From an uncultured Akkermansia sp. (GTDB lineage: Bacteria > Verrucomicrobiota > Verrucomicrobiia > Verrucomicrobiales > Akkermansiaceae): a stretch of DNA of 11,842 nucleotides. Position 1 is the stretch's first letter, and each line of letters begins with the position of its first letter. Shown here one piece after another: positions 1 to 4,885 of the stretch. The notes under the pieces are model-generated. The model saw only the letters and a list, made by a program, of their open reading frames with translations. It searched no databases and was not told the DNA's origin. A program made the translations under genes and the position numbers. Location: contig CANPXA010000035.1 in NCBI GenBank assembly GCA_947585525.1, positions 1 to 11,842 on the forward strand. The letters run 5' to 3'.

Positions 1-69
1 ATTCTCTTGTTCGCCGTACGCTGAGCAGAACATCGTAAGAGCCGCGAATATGCTGAATAATTTCTTCAT
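1..69 (-). CDS. 5' end of a secreted protein (partial)
   Basis: Only the first 23 codons lie in the window; the gene continues off the left edge. The peptide begins MKKLFSIFAALTMFCSAYG, then EQEN: a lysine n-region, a hydrophobic core and a small-residue segment, which together make a good Sec signal peptide. A sigma70-like promoter lies just upstream (82-110). The start is supported by a diverged second copy of the same promoter and first codons at 1323-1384, left behind by a tandem duplication. The function cannot be judged from 23 residues; it may or may not be another Sel1 protein. It lies downstream of, and in the same direction as, the two Sel1 genes. Confidence 0.6.
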   Translation of the reverse strand, partial: MKKLFSIFAALTMFCSAYGEQEN

Positions 70-81
70 TGTCTTGTATTG

Positions 82-110
82 TTATTAGATGTCACTTGAT
101 TCTTTCCCAA
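82..110 (-). promoter_or_regulatory. Predicted sigma70-like promoter of the left-edge gene
   Basis: Read on the minus strand: TTGGGA (105-110), a 17-bp spacer and TAATAA (82-87), with the ATG 12 nt further on at 69. The same arrangement (TTGGAA, 17 bp, TAATAA, 12 nt, ATG) is preserved in the duplicated copy at 1356-1384. Expected initiation would leave a leader of about 5 nt without a Shine-Dalgarno sequence. Confidence 0.5.
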
Positions 111-140
111 ACTTCCCGAGCCTTTTCTTCCCGTACCGAC

Positions 141-1286
141 TTACAGCCGTTTCAACGCCTCCTTGGCTTTTTCATACCCCTGAGCGGCGGCTTTTTGATA
201 CCATCTTCTTGCCTCCGTCATGTCCTTGCTCACTCCCTTGCCGTTCTCATAGCACAAGCCAAGGTTATTCTGCGCAACCGCATCCCCCTGATCCGCCGCT
301 TTGCGGTACCACTTCACCGCCTCCGCCATGTCCTTGCTCACTCCTCTGCCGGTCTCATAGCACACGCCAAGGTTATTCTGCGCATCCGCATCCCCCTGCT
401 CCGCCGCCTTGCGGTACCACTTTACAGCCTCCGCGTAGTCCTTGCTCACTCCTGTACCGCCCCGATAGCACCAGCCAAGGTTAAACTGCGCAACCGCATC
501 CCCCTGCTCCGCCGCCTTGCGGTACCACTTCACCGCCTCCGCGTAGTCCTTGCTCACTCCCCAGCCATTCCGATAGCAATTGCCAAGGTTGCTCTGCCCT
601 ATCGCATCCCCCTGATCCGCCGCTAGGCGGTACCACTTCACCGCCTCTGTCAAATCCTTGCTCACTCCCTTGCCGTTCTCATAGCACACGCCAAGGTTAT
701 TCTGCGCATCCACTTGCCCCTGATCCGCCGCCTTGCGGTACCACTTCACAGCCTCCGTCATGTCCTTGTTCACTCCATTGCCGTTCTCGTAGCACCAGCC
801 AAGGTTATTCTGCGCAACCGCATACCCCTGCTCCGCCGACAGACGGTACAGTCTCACCGCCTCCGTCATGTTCTTGTTCACTCCCTCGCCAAACTCATAG
901 CACACGCCAAGGTTTCTCTGCGCCTTCGCATTCCCCTGATCCGCCGCTTTGCGGAACCACTTCACCGCCTCCGCCATGTCCTTGCTCACTCCCTCGCCGT
1001 TCGCATAGCACCGGCCAAGTCCATTCTGCGCCTTCGCATTCCCTTGCTCCGCCCCCAGGCGGAACCACTTCACCGCCTCCGCATAATCCTTGCTCACTCC
1101 CTTGCCGTCCGCATAGCACACGCCAACTTCGTACTGCGCCCATGCCTGCCCAGCTTCCGCTTCCTTGTAGAATGCGGGCGTACTTCCCTCCGCCGACGCT
1201 GTAACGATTAGGGCACATAGCGCCACCGCCGACATCTTACGAACGACTTTTCGAATCTCTCTTTTGAAGGTGTGATTTTCTTTCAT
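141..1286 (-). CDS. Secreted Sel1-repeat protein, copy 1
   Basis: Sel1 repeats are TPR-like helix-turn-helix units that bind proteins; bacterial members are often exported. With the start at 1286 the product has 381 residues, identical in length to its neighbour. Residues 1-32 are a signal peptide: a basic n-region (KREIRKVVRK), a hydrophobic stretch and an ASA cleavage site before EGSTPAFYKEAEAGQ. Residues 51-374 are nine 36-residue repeats of the type QNNLGxCYENGxGVSKDxxEAVKWYRKAAxQGxAxA, followed by a short tail KEALKRL. Almost every repeat has a Cys in GxCY. An in-frame ATG at 1343 would add 19 residues (MKKKLFSVAETK...). That extension is a duplication relic, but a promoter sits 12 nt before it, so it might be the start now in use. 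No enzymatic domain is visible; the ligand is unknown. Confidence 0.88.
   Translation of the reverse strand: MKENHTFKREIRKVVRKMSAVALCALIVTASAEGSTPAFYKEAEAGQAWAQYEVGVCYADGKGVSKDYAEAVKWFRLGAEQGNAKAQNGLGRCYANGEGVSKDMAEAVKWFRKAADQGNAKAQRNLGVCYEFGEGVNKNMTEAVRLYRLSAEQGYAVAQNNLGWCYENGNGVNKDMTEAVKWYRKAADQGQVDAQNNLGVCYENGKGVSKDLTEAVKWYRLAADQGDAIGQSNLGNCYRNGWGVSKDYAEAVKWYRKAAEQGDAVAQFNLGWCYRGGTGVSKDYAEAVKWYRKAAEQGDADAQNNLGVCYETGRGVSKDMAEAVKWYRKAADQGDAVAQNNLGLCYENGKGVSKDMTEARRWYQKAAAQGYEKAKEALKRL
165..1136 (-). repeat. Nine 108-bp Sel1-coding tandem repeats
   Basis: Nine tandem units of 108 bp encode the 36-residue Sel1 repeats of copy 1. They are similar at the DNA level (recurring tccttgctcactccc, ccaaggttattctgcgca). 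Repeat 3 is a distinct subtype with RLYRLSAEQG in place of KWYRKAAEQG. Confidence 0.9.
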
Positions 1287-1355
1287 GGTAAAAATAAGGG
1301 TTTGAAGCTTCGTCTCTGCTACGCTGAATAATTTCTTCTTCATTGTCTTGAGTTT

Positions 1356-1384
1356 TTATTAGATGTCACTTAATTCTTTTCCAA
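1356..1384 (-). promoter_or_regulatory. Duplicated promoter now upstream of Sel1 copy 1
   Basis: Minus strand: TTGGAA (1379-1384), a 17-bp spacer and TAATAA (1356-1361), then 12 nt to the ATG at 1343. It is the duplicate of the promoter at 82-110. In its present place it should transcribe Sel1 copy 1, beginning about 6 nt before the ATG at 1343 and about 63 nt before the ATG at 1286. Confidence 0.5.
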
Positions 1385-1414
1385 ACTTCCCGCGTCTTTT
1401 CCTACCGTACCAAC

Positions 1415-2560
1415 TCACAGCCGTTTCAACGCCTCCTTGGCTTTTTCATTCCCCTGAGCGGCGGCTTTTTGATACCATCTTCTTGCCTCCGCTATGTCCT
1501 TGCTCACTCCCTTGCCGTTCTCATAGCAATTGCCAAGGTTATTCTGCGCAACCGCATTCCCCTGCTCCGCCGACAGACGGTACAGTCTCACCGCCTCCCC
1601 CATGTCCTTGCTCACTCCCTCGCCGTTCTTATAGCACACGCCAAGGTTATTCTGCGCATTCGCATTCCCCTGCTCCGCCGCCTTGCGGTACCACTTCACC
1701 GCCTCCGCTATGTCCTTGCTCACTCCCCAGCCGTTCTCATAGCAATTGCCAAGGTTATGCTGCGCCTGCGCACACCCCTGCTCCGCCGACAGACGGTACA
1801 GTCTCACCGCCTCCGTCATGTCCTTGCTCACTCCCCAGCCGTTCTCATAGTACACGCCAAGGCTACATTGCGCATTCGCATTCCCCTGCTCCGCCGCCTT
1901 GCGGTACCACTTTACAGCCTCCGCGTAGTCTTTGCTCACTCCATTGCCGTTCGCATAGCAATAGCCAAGGTTATTCTGCGCATGCGCATTCCCCTGCTCC
2001 GCCGCCTTACGGTACCACCTCACCGCCTCCGCGTAGTCTTTGCTCACTCCCTCGCCGTTCTCATAGCACACGCCAAGGTTATACTGCGCATCCACTTGCC
2101 CCTGATCCGCCGCCTTGCGGTACCACTTTACAGCCTCCGCGTAGTCCTTGTTCACTCCCCAGCCGTTCGTATAGCACAAGCCAAGGTTATTCTGCGCAAC
2201 CGCATGCCCCTGATCCGCCGACAGGCGATACCACTTCACCGCCTCTGTCATGTCCTTGCTCACTCCACTGCCAGTTTCATAGCACCAGCCAAGGTCACAC
2301 TGCGCATTCGCATTCCCCTGATCAGCTGCCAAGCGGAACCACTTCACCGCCTCCGCGTAGTCCTTGCTCACTCCCTTGCCGTTCTCATAGCACACGCCAA
2401 CTTCGTACTGCGCCCATGCTTGCCCGGCTTCCGCTTCCTTGTAGAATGCGGGCGTACTTCCCTCTGCTCCTGCAATAGCTGACAGGGCGACTATCGCCAC
2501 CGCGGACGCCCTACGGATTACTTTTCGAATCTCTCCTTTGAAGGTGTGATTTTCTTTCAT
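1415..2560 (-). CDS. Secreted Sel1-repeat protein, copy 2
   Basis: This is a 381-residue paralogue of the gene at 141-1286. Residues 1-32 form a signal peptide (basic n-region GEIRKVIRR, core ASAVAIVALSAIAGA, cleavage after AGA before EGSTPAFYKEAEAGQ). Residues 51-374 hold nine Sel1 repeats, followed by KEALKRL. The first 32 residues, the segment up to repeat 1, and the last repeat are nearly the same in both paralogues, whereas the order of repeat subtypes inside differs: RLYRLSAEQG types are at repeats 6 and 8 here, and at 3 in the other copy. Expected role: a periplasmic or exported protein-interaction scaffold. No SD is present; the nucleotides before the ATG are AT-rich (ctttacatttact). 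I saw no convincing promoter immediately upstream. Family assignment is secure; partner and pathway are unknown. Confidence 0.9.
   Translation of the reverse strand: MKENHTFKGEIRKVIRRASAVAIVALSAIAGAEGSTPAFYKEAEAGQAWAQYEVGVCYENGKGVSKDYAEAVKWFRLAADQGNANAQCDLGWCYETGSGVSKDMTEAVKWYRLSADQGHAVAQNNLGLCYTNGWGVNKDYAEAVKWYRKAADQGQVDAQYNLGVCYENGEGVSKDYAEAVRWYRKAAEQGNAHAQNNLGYCYANGNGVSKDYAEAVKWYRKAAEQGNANAQCSLGVYYENGWGVSKDMTEAVRLYRLSAEQGCAQAQHNLGNCYENGWGVSKDIAEAVKWYRKAAEQGNANAQNNLGVCYKNGEGVSKDMGEAVRLYRLSAEQGNAVAQNNLGNCYENGKGVSKDIAEARRWYQKAAAQGNEKAKEALKRL
1439..2410 (-). repeat. Nine 108-bp Sel1-coding tandem repeats
   Basis: This is the second block of nine 108-bp units. Subtype order differs from the block at 165-1136, although unit number and outer units match. 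That suggests exchange or conversion between units after the gene duplication. Confidence 0.9.
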
Positions 2561-2614
2561 AGTAAATGTAAAGATTTGAAGTTTCGGCTCCGGCTTTCCG
2601 CCGGACGAGGGTCA

Positions 2615-2641
2615 GCATATCTCTTTTCGAAAGAGATATGC
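2615..2641. repeat. 27-nt palindromic hairpin, copy A
   Basis: Twelve perfectly complementary base pairs (GCATATCTCTTT / AAAGAGATATGC) close a 3-nt loop, TCG. There is no T-run on either side, so it is not a standard intrinsic terminator. It shares its inner stem with the hairpin at 2782-2808. Confidence 0.75.
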
Positions 2642-2781
2642 CGGCAAACAAGCTATACTCAATTGATATCAAATAATTTACGACTTTACACATCAACAAT
2701 TGGGCACCTCGTCTATGACAGCATTTTTGCCTTCATCAGGTGCCAAAGTTTTCTGTCTAAAAGTTTTTTGTTTTTTGGACT

Positions 2782-2808
2782 GGACATCTCTTTCGAAAAG
2801 AGGTGTCC
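2782..2808. repeat. 27-nt palindromic hairpin, copy B
   Basis: Twelve pairs (GGACATCTCTTT / AAAGAGGTGTCC), one of them a G-U wobble, close a 3-nt loop, CGA. It shares the inner stem with copy A but has a different, still paired, outer stem. A T-rich stretch precedes it on the plus strand; none follows it. Confidence 0.75.
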
Positions 2809-2970
2809 TCCCAAATGACGCAATAAAGGCTTTAATCACTATATCTTGTGCAAGATATGTTAAAAATTCAGGGAATGAACACCCACTCCCCCACACGTGT
2901 CCCAAGAAAATCATCTCCGGACTCATTCAACCCATTCCCCAAGGCAAACGCATGAGAAAATGCGGTTGCC

Positions 2971-2998
2971 ATGGACGATGGACGATGGACGATGGACG
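2971..2998. repeat. Four perfect tandem copies of a 7-bp unit
   Basis: The unit atggacg occurs four times in a row, followed by a partial 'at'. It is outside any supported gene. The 7-bp period would shift reading frame on copy-number change, which argues against translation here. Confidence 0.9.
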
Positions 2999-3108
2999 AT
3001 TTATTAATAATGTGCGCGTTGCGCAGCTTGCTTCGGATCGTCAGACTATGCAGAATCTTCTTGAGAACCATCATCATGATGAACGCTTGTTGTCATGATT
3101 TTTGATAG

Positions 3109-3155
3109 GCATCAACGGTGATATCAATCAAGAAGAGCATTCTCTCTGTTGATGC
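3109..3155. other. Inverted repeat downstream of mntP
   Basis: Arms GCATCAAC (3109-3116) and GTTGATGC (3148-3155) are separated by 31 nt. It lies 18 nt past the mntP stop and could fold in the 3' end of the operon mRNA. Without a T-tract, calling it a terminator is tentative. Confidence 0.35.
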
Positions 3156-3172
3156 ACTTCTCTCAAATGCGT

Positions 3173-3748
3173 TTACCCTGAGGTCAGGGCTTGCGCTCCC
3201 AAGGTGAGTAACAAGCCTCCTGCTGCCGTCTGGAGCCAGCGAATGGGGAAACGGTGCATGAGACGCGCGAGGCAAAAGCTCCCCACGACAGACACAAAAG
3301 TGACCAACCCGATGCAACCCACCACAAGAGCCAGCTGCGGCGCAGTTAGTTCTGCATTCAGCACGCGACCGAGCGCAAGACAGATGCCGATGGCGAAGGC
3401 ATCCATGCTGGTCACCAGTCCGATGATCAGCAAACCGGCGAAGCCCAGTGGCACCATCTCCCGTTCGTCCGCACCCTTTTGCCATGCCTTCCTTATCGTG
3501 CTCACGCCGAGTGTCACAAAAATCAGGAAAGTCACCCACTCCCCATACCTCATCACCACCTCCCTCAGTCCCACTCCCCCCATGTACCCCAACAACGGCA
3601 TTCCTGCCTGAAAGAGTCCGGTCACCGCCGCCAGGGCGAGGCAAGCGCCGCTCCTTCTCTGTCTCAGAATTAACCCGTATGAGAACGCATACGTCGCCGC
3701 ATCAGCCGCCAAGGCGAAAGCAATCATAGCGAGCTCCAAGTAATTCAT
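3173..3748 (-). CDS. mntP: MntP-family manganese efflux pump
   Basis: MntP exports Mn(II) from the cytoplasm and protects against manganese excess. The 191-residue product has the usual family length (E. coli about 188) and six hydrophobic segments in two related halves. The first half has ALAADAATYAF with Asp16 and GLFQAGMPLLGYMGG (about 44-58). The second half has TSMDAFAIGICLAL with Asp116 and ends with the family-like AGGLLLTLGAQAL. Both membrane aspartates match conserved MntP positions. The first ATG is used; it is 12 nt downstream of the preceding stop, so the gene is third in the nrdR operon. No SD is visible and there is no room for a yybP-ykoY Mn riboswitch directly upstream. A CCCTGA/TCAGGG palindrome (3176-3189) overlaps the last codons. 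Family confidence is high; Mn specificity is inferred from the family. Confidence 0.88.
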   Translation of the reverse strand: MNYLELAMIAFALAADAATYAFSYGLILRQRRSGACLALAAVTGLFQAGMPLLGYMGGVGLREVVMRYGEWVTFLIFVTLGVSTIRKAWQKGADEREMVPLGFAGLLIIGLVTSMDAFAIGICLALGRVLNAELTAPQLALVVGCIGLVTFVSVVGSFCLARLMHRFPIRWLQTAAGGLLLTLGAQALTSG

Positions 3749-3760
3749 GGCTGCTCGGAA

Positions 3761-4273
3761 TCAGGCTGCCTGGCAGGCAAGGAAGGAATGCAGCTCCTGC
3801 AACGCTCTTCGCTGGGTGGGACAGGCTCGGCGTCTCGCCCCCAACACCATGCTGCAGTGTTTCATCCCGGAAAAACGGTAGACTGTCAGCCCGCACTTCT
3901 TCAGTTCCTCCATACGGCGTCTCAGCTTTTCGTAGAAGAACAACGGCAAAGGCTCCTCCCCCGCCAGCTCATCCAAGTCGATATCGACCGGGGGCATTTG
4001 CTCGTGCAGATGCTCCGCAACGAGGGGCAACCCGATCTCACGCAACAACCCGCGCACCCGAGCAAAGAAGTACTCCAGCGGCAACGTCCGCAACGGGCAA
4101 TACTTGTCCAAATACATCAAAATCCCCTCCGCTACCTCGCGACCAAACGGCAAATTCATCCCGGCCTCCTGCGCCGCCTCCGTCAATACCCTTTCTATCC
4201 ACTCCAAGTCGTAGTCGAACGTTACGTAACGTCCTCTCTGAAGTATCGGGTGCCGGTTTTGAAGAGTATTCAT
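3761..4273 (-). CDS. Conserved-looking protein of unknown function, nrdR-linked
   Basis: This 170-residue, soluble, charged protein has no signal peptide or membrane segment. I do not recognise a named family. Visible features: an opening RGRYVTFDYDLEWIERVL (about 13-30) that loosely recalls the start of an ATP-cone (GRxVxFDxxxI); a helical segment REVAEGILMYLDKYC (45-59); an acidic stretch VDIDLDELAGEEPLP (96-110); LRRRMEELKKCGLTVYRFSG (117-136); and a basic Cys-containing end, GARRRACPTQRRALQELHSF. There are four Cys (59, 127, 140, 151, plus 167 near the end) without a clear metal-site spacing. Its ATG overlaps the nrdR stop as ATGA (4270-4273), so translation is probably coupled, and mntP follows after 12 nt. 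The coding reading is supported by this tight packing and balanced protein-like composition. An accessory role with NrdR is only a guess. Confidence 0.8.
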   Translation of the reverse strand: MNTLQNRHPILQRGRYVTFDYDLEWIERVLTEAAQEAGMNLPFGREVAEGILMYLDKYCPLRTLPLEYFFARVRGLLREIGLPLVAEHLHEQMPPVDIDLDELAGEEPLPLFFYEKLRRRMEELKKCGLTVYRFSGMKHCSMVLGARRRACPTQRRALQELHSFLACQAA

Positions 4274-4761
4274 CCCAAAGATAGTTTACGCTGCAAGGGG
4301 TCAATGACCCTCTTGCGCTGAGTGTTGCGCAATTGCTCGATGAACTCGTCGATGTCTTTGTACTGACGATACACCGAAGCGTAGCGCACGTACGCCACGG
4401 AGTCAATTCCCTGCAACTTTTCCATCACTTTCATCCCAATCACCGCCGTCGGAACCTCCCGCTGGTGGTCCCTGTGTAGCTCCGCGATGATCTCGTCCGT
4501 CGCCGAGTCCAACCTCTCCATGCTCACCGGTCTCTTTTCACACGCCTTGAGCATACTCTTCAATATCTTCTCCCTGTTGAGAGACTCGTGGGCGTTTCCC
4601 CTCTTCACCACTCGTAGCTCCGTGCGCTCCAGTTGCTCGTAGGTGGTGTATCTGTAACCACAGCGCAGACACTCCCTCCGACGCCGAATGCAAGTACCCT
4701 CCCTGGCCATTCGTGAATCGATGACCTTGTCCTCCATGTACCCGCATTGTACGCACTTCAT
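4270..4761 (-). CDS. nrdR: Transcriptional repressor NrdR
   Basis: NrdR senses ATP/dATP through an ATP-cone and represses ribonucleotide reductase operons by binding paired NrdR boxes. The product has 163 residues, typical for the family. The N-terminal zinc ribbon has C3xxC6 and C31xxC34 within the characteristic MKCVQCGYMEDKVIDSR and RRRECLRCGYRYTTYE. The ATP-cone spans about 49-139, beginning LRVVKRGNAHESLNREKI and ending with the family signature SVAYVRYASVYRQYKDIDEF (121-140). The ATG at 4761 is fixed by the zinc-ribbon start and by a promoter whose -10 ends 6 nt before it. It is the first gene of an operon with the 170-aa gene and mntP. No nrd structural genes are in the window, so targets lie elsewhere. 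Confidence 0.97.
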   Translation of the reverse strand: MKCVQCGYMEDKVIDSRMAREGTCIRRRRECLRCGYRYTTYEQLERTELRVVKRGNAHESLNREKILKSMLKACEKRPVSMERLDSATDEIIAELHRDHQREVPTAVIGMKVMEKLQGIDSVAYVRYASVYRQYKDIDEFIEQLRNTQRKRVIDPLQRKLSLG

Positions 4762-4767
4762 GACCCG

Positions 4768-4796
4768 ATGATACCCACAATAGGTTGTAGTGTCAA
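4768..4796 (-). promoter_or_regulatory. nrdR operon promoter, predicted leaderless
   Basis: Minus strand: a perfect -35 TTGACA (4791-4796), a 17-bp spacer and -10 TATCAT (4768-4773). The nrdR ATG starts 7 nt past the -10, the usual initiation distance, so the transcript should begin at or next to the A of the start codon. No SD could exist on such an mRNA. Confidence 0.75.
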
Positions 4797-4812
4797 GAGA
4801 ATTTCACTACAA
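4785..4812. promoter_or_regulatory. Inverted repeat over the nrdR -35 box (possible operator)
   Basis: Perfect 8-bp arms TTGTAGTG (4785-4792) and CACTACAA (4805-4812) are separated by 12 nt. The repeat overlaps the -35 hexamer at 4791-4796, a position suited to a repressor. It contains TAGTGT, like half of a NrdR box (consensus acaCwATATATwGtgt), but does not match a whole box. The binding protein is unknown. Confidence 0.45.
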
Positions 4813-4850
4813 TATCAGCTATTTTCCCCTATCAAATTGAGCTCTTGAGC

Positions 4851-4878
4851 TTGACAAATCGGAGAGGATGTGTATCCT
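4851..4878 (+). promoter_or_regulatory. Promoter of the D,D-carboxypeptidase gene, predicted leaderless
   Basis: A perfect -35 TTGACA (4851-4856), a 16-bp spacer and -10 TATCCT (4873-4878) are followed after 7 nt by the ATG at 4886. This decides against the in-frame ATG at 4868, which lies inside the promoter spacer. It is divergent from the nrdR promoter; the two -35 boxes are 54 bp apart. Confidence 0.7.
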
Positions 4879-4885
4879 TGCATCT

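Larger units (their letters stand above)
52..2597. repeat. Tandem gene duplication, period 1,274 bp
   Basis: Two diverged copies of one unit lie head to tail. The offset is exactly 1,274 bp at three anchors: MKKLFS-type start codons (69 and 1343), Sel1 stop codons (141 and 1415) and Sel1 MKENH start codons (1286 and 2560). The unit holds a Sel1 gene, the intergenic promoter and the first codons of the following gene. Similarity to the left-edge gene stops just after its sixth codon (near 51 against 1322). Beyond that point the sequence up to 1286 instead resembles the 30 bp upstream of the second Sel1 gene. The join therefore lies near 1318-1323. Confidence 0.8.
2561..3172. other. 612-bp region without a convincing gene
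   Basis: No reading frame here has a recognisable family or a credible start. Contents: a small CCGGC/GCCGG hairpin (2590-2604), two related 27-nt hairpins (2615-2641, 2782-2808), a TTGATATCAA palindrome (2663-2672), T-rich DNA (2763-2776), a 4 x 7-bp tandem repeat (2971-2998), a perfect 12-bp palindrome TCATCATGATGA (3071-3082), and an 8-bp inverted repeat GCATCAAC/GTTGATGC with a 31-nt spacer (3109-3155). It separates the mntP 3' end from the Sel1 5' end, both on the minus strand, and must hold the regulatory DNA for Sel1 copy 2. Confidence 0.6.

Noticed and set aside
714..1211. Plus-strand frame opposite Sel1 copy 1
   Set aside because: Same periodic antisense artefact; no independent start signal.
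165..2410. CRISPR-like array in the regular 108-bp repeats
   Set aside because: The repeats are contiguous coding units of a known protein repeat family; there are no spacers.
1363..2482. Long plus-strand open frames opposite the Sel1 genes (over 330 codons in two frames)
   Set aside because: They are periodic at 36 residues and simply mirror the Sel1 repeats. Their composition (Ser/Pro/Cys-rich or Arg/Leu-rich) is that of antisense translation.
2763..2808. Intrinsic terminator at hairpin copy B
   Set aside because: The T-rich stretch precedes the hairpin on the plus strand; on the minus strand it reads as an A-rich tract after the hairpin, so neither orientation gives hairpin plus U-run.
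2700..3098. 132-codon plus-strand frame in the intergenic region
   Set aside because: It runs through a hairpin and a 7-bp tandem repeat, has no family resemblance and no promoter or SD near its start.
3093..3644. 183-codon minus-strand frame overlapping mntP
   Set aside because: It is in another frame of the clear mntP gene and is Gly/Arg/His-rich without domains.
3749..3790. Mn-responsive yybP-ykoY riboswitch before mntP
   Set aside because: There are only 12 nt between genes and no riboswitch-like structure was recognised.
4805..4821. Possible full NrdR box near nrdR
   Set aside because: Only about half the positions fit the 16-bp consensus and no second box at the usual spacing was seen.
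4868..4885. Upstream ATG of the carboxypeptidase
   Set aside because: It lies within the -35/-10 spacer, so the predicted transcript would not include it, and it would put extra residues before the signal peptide.
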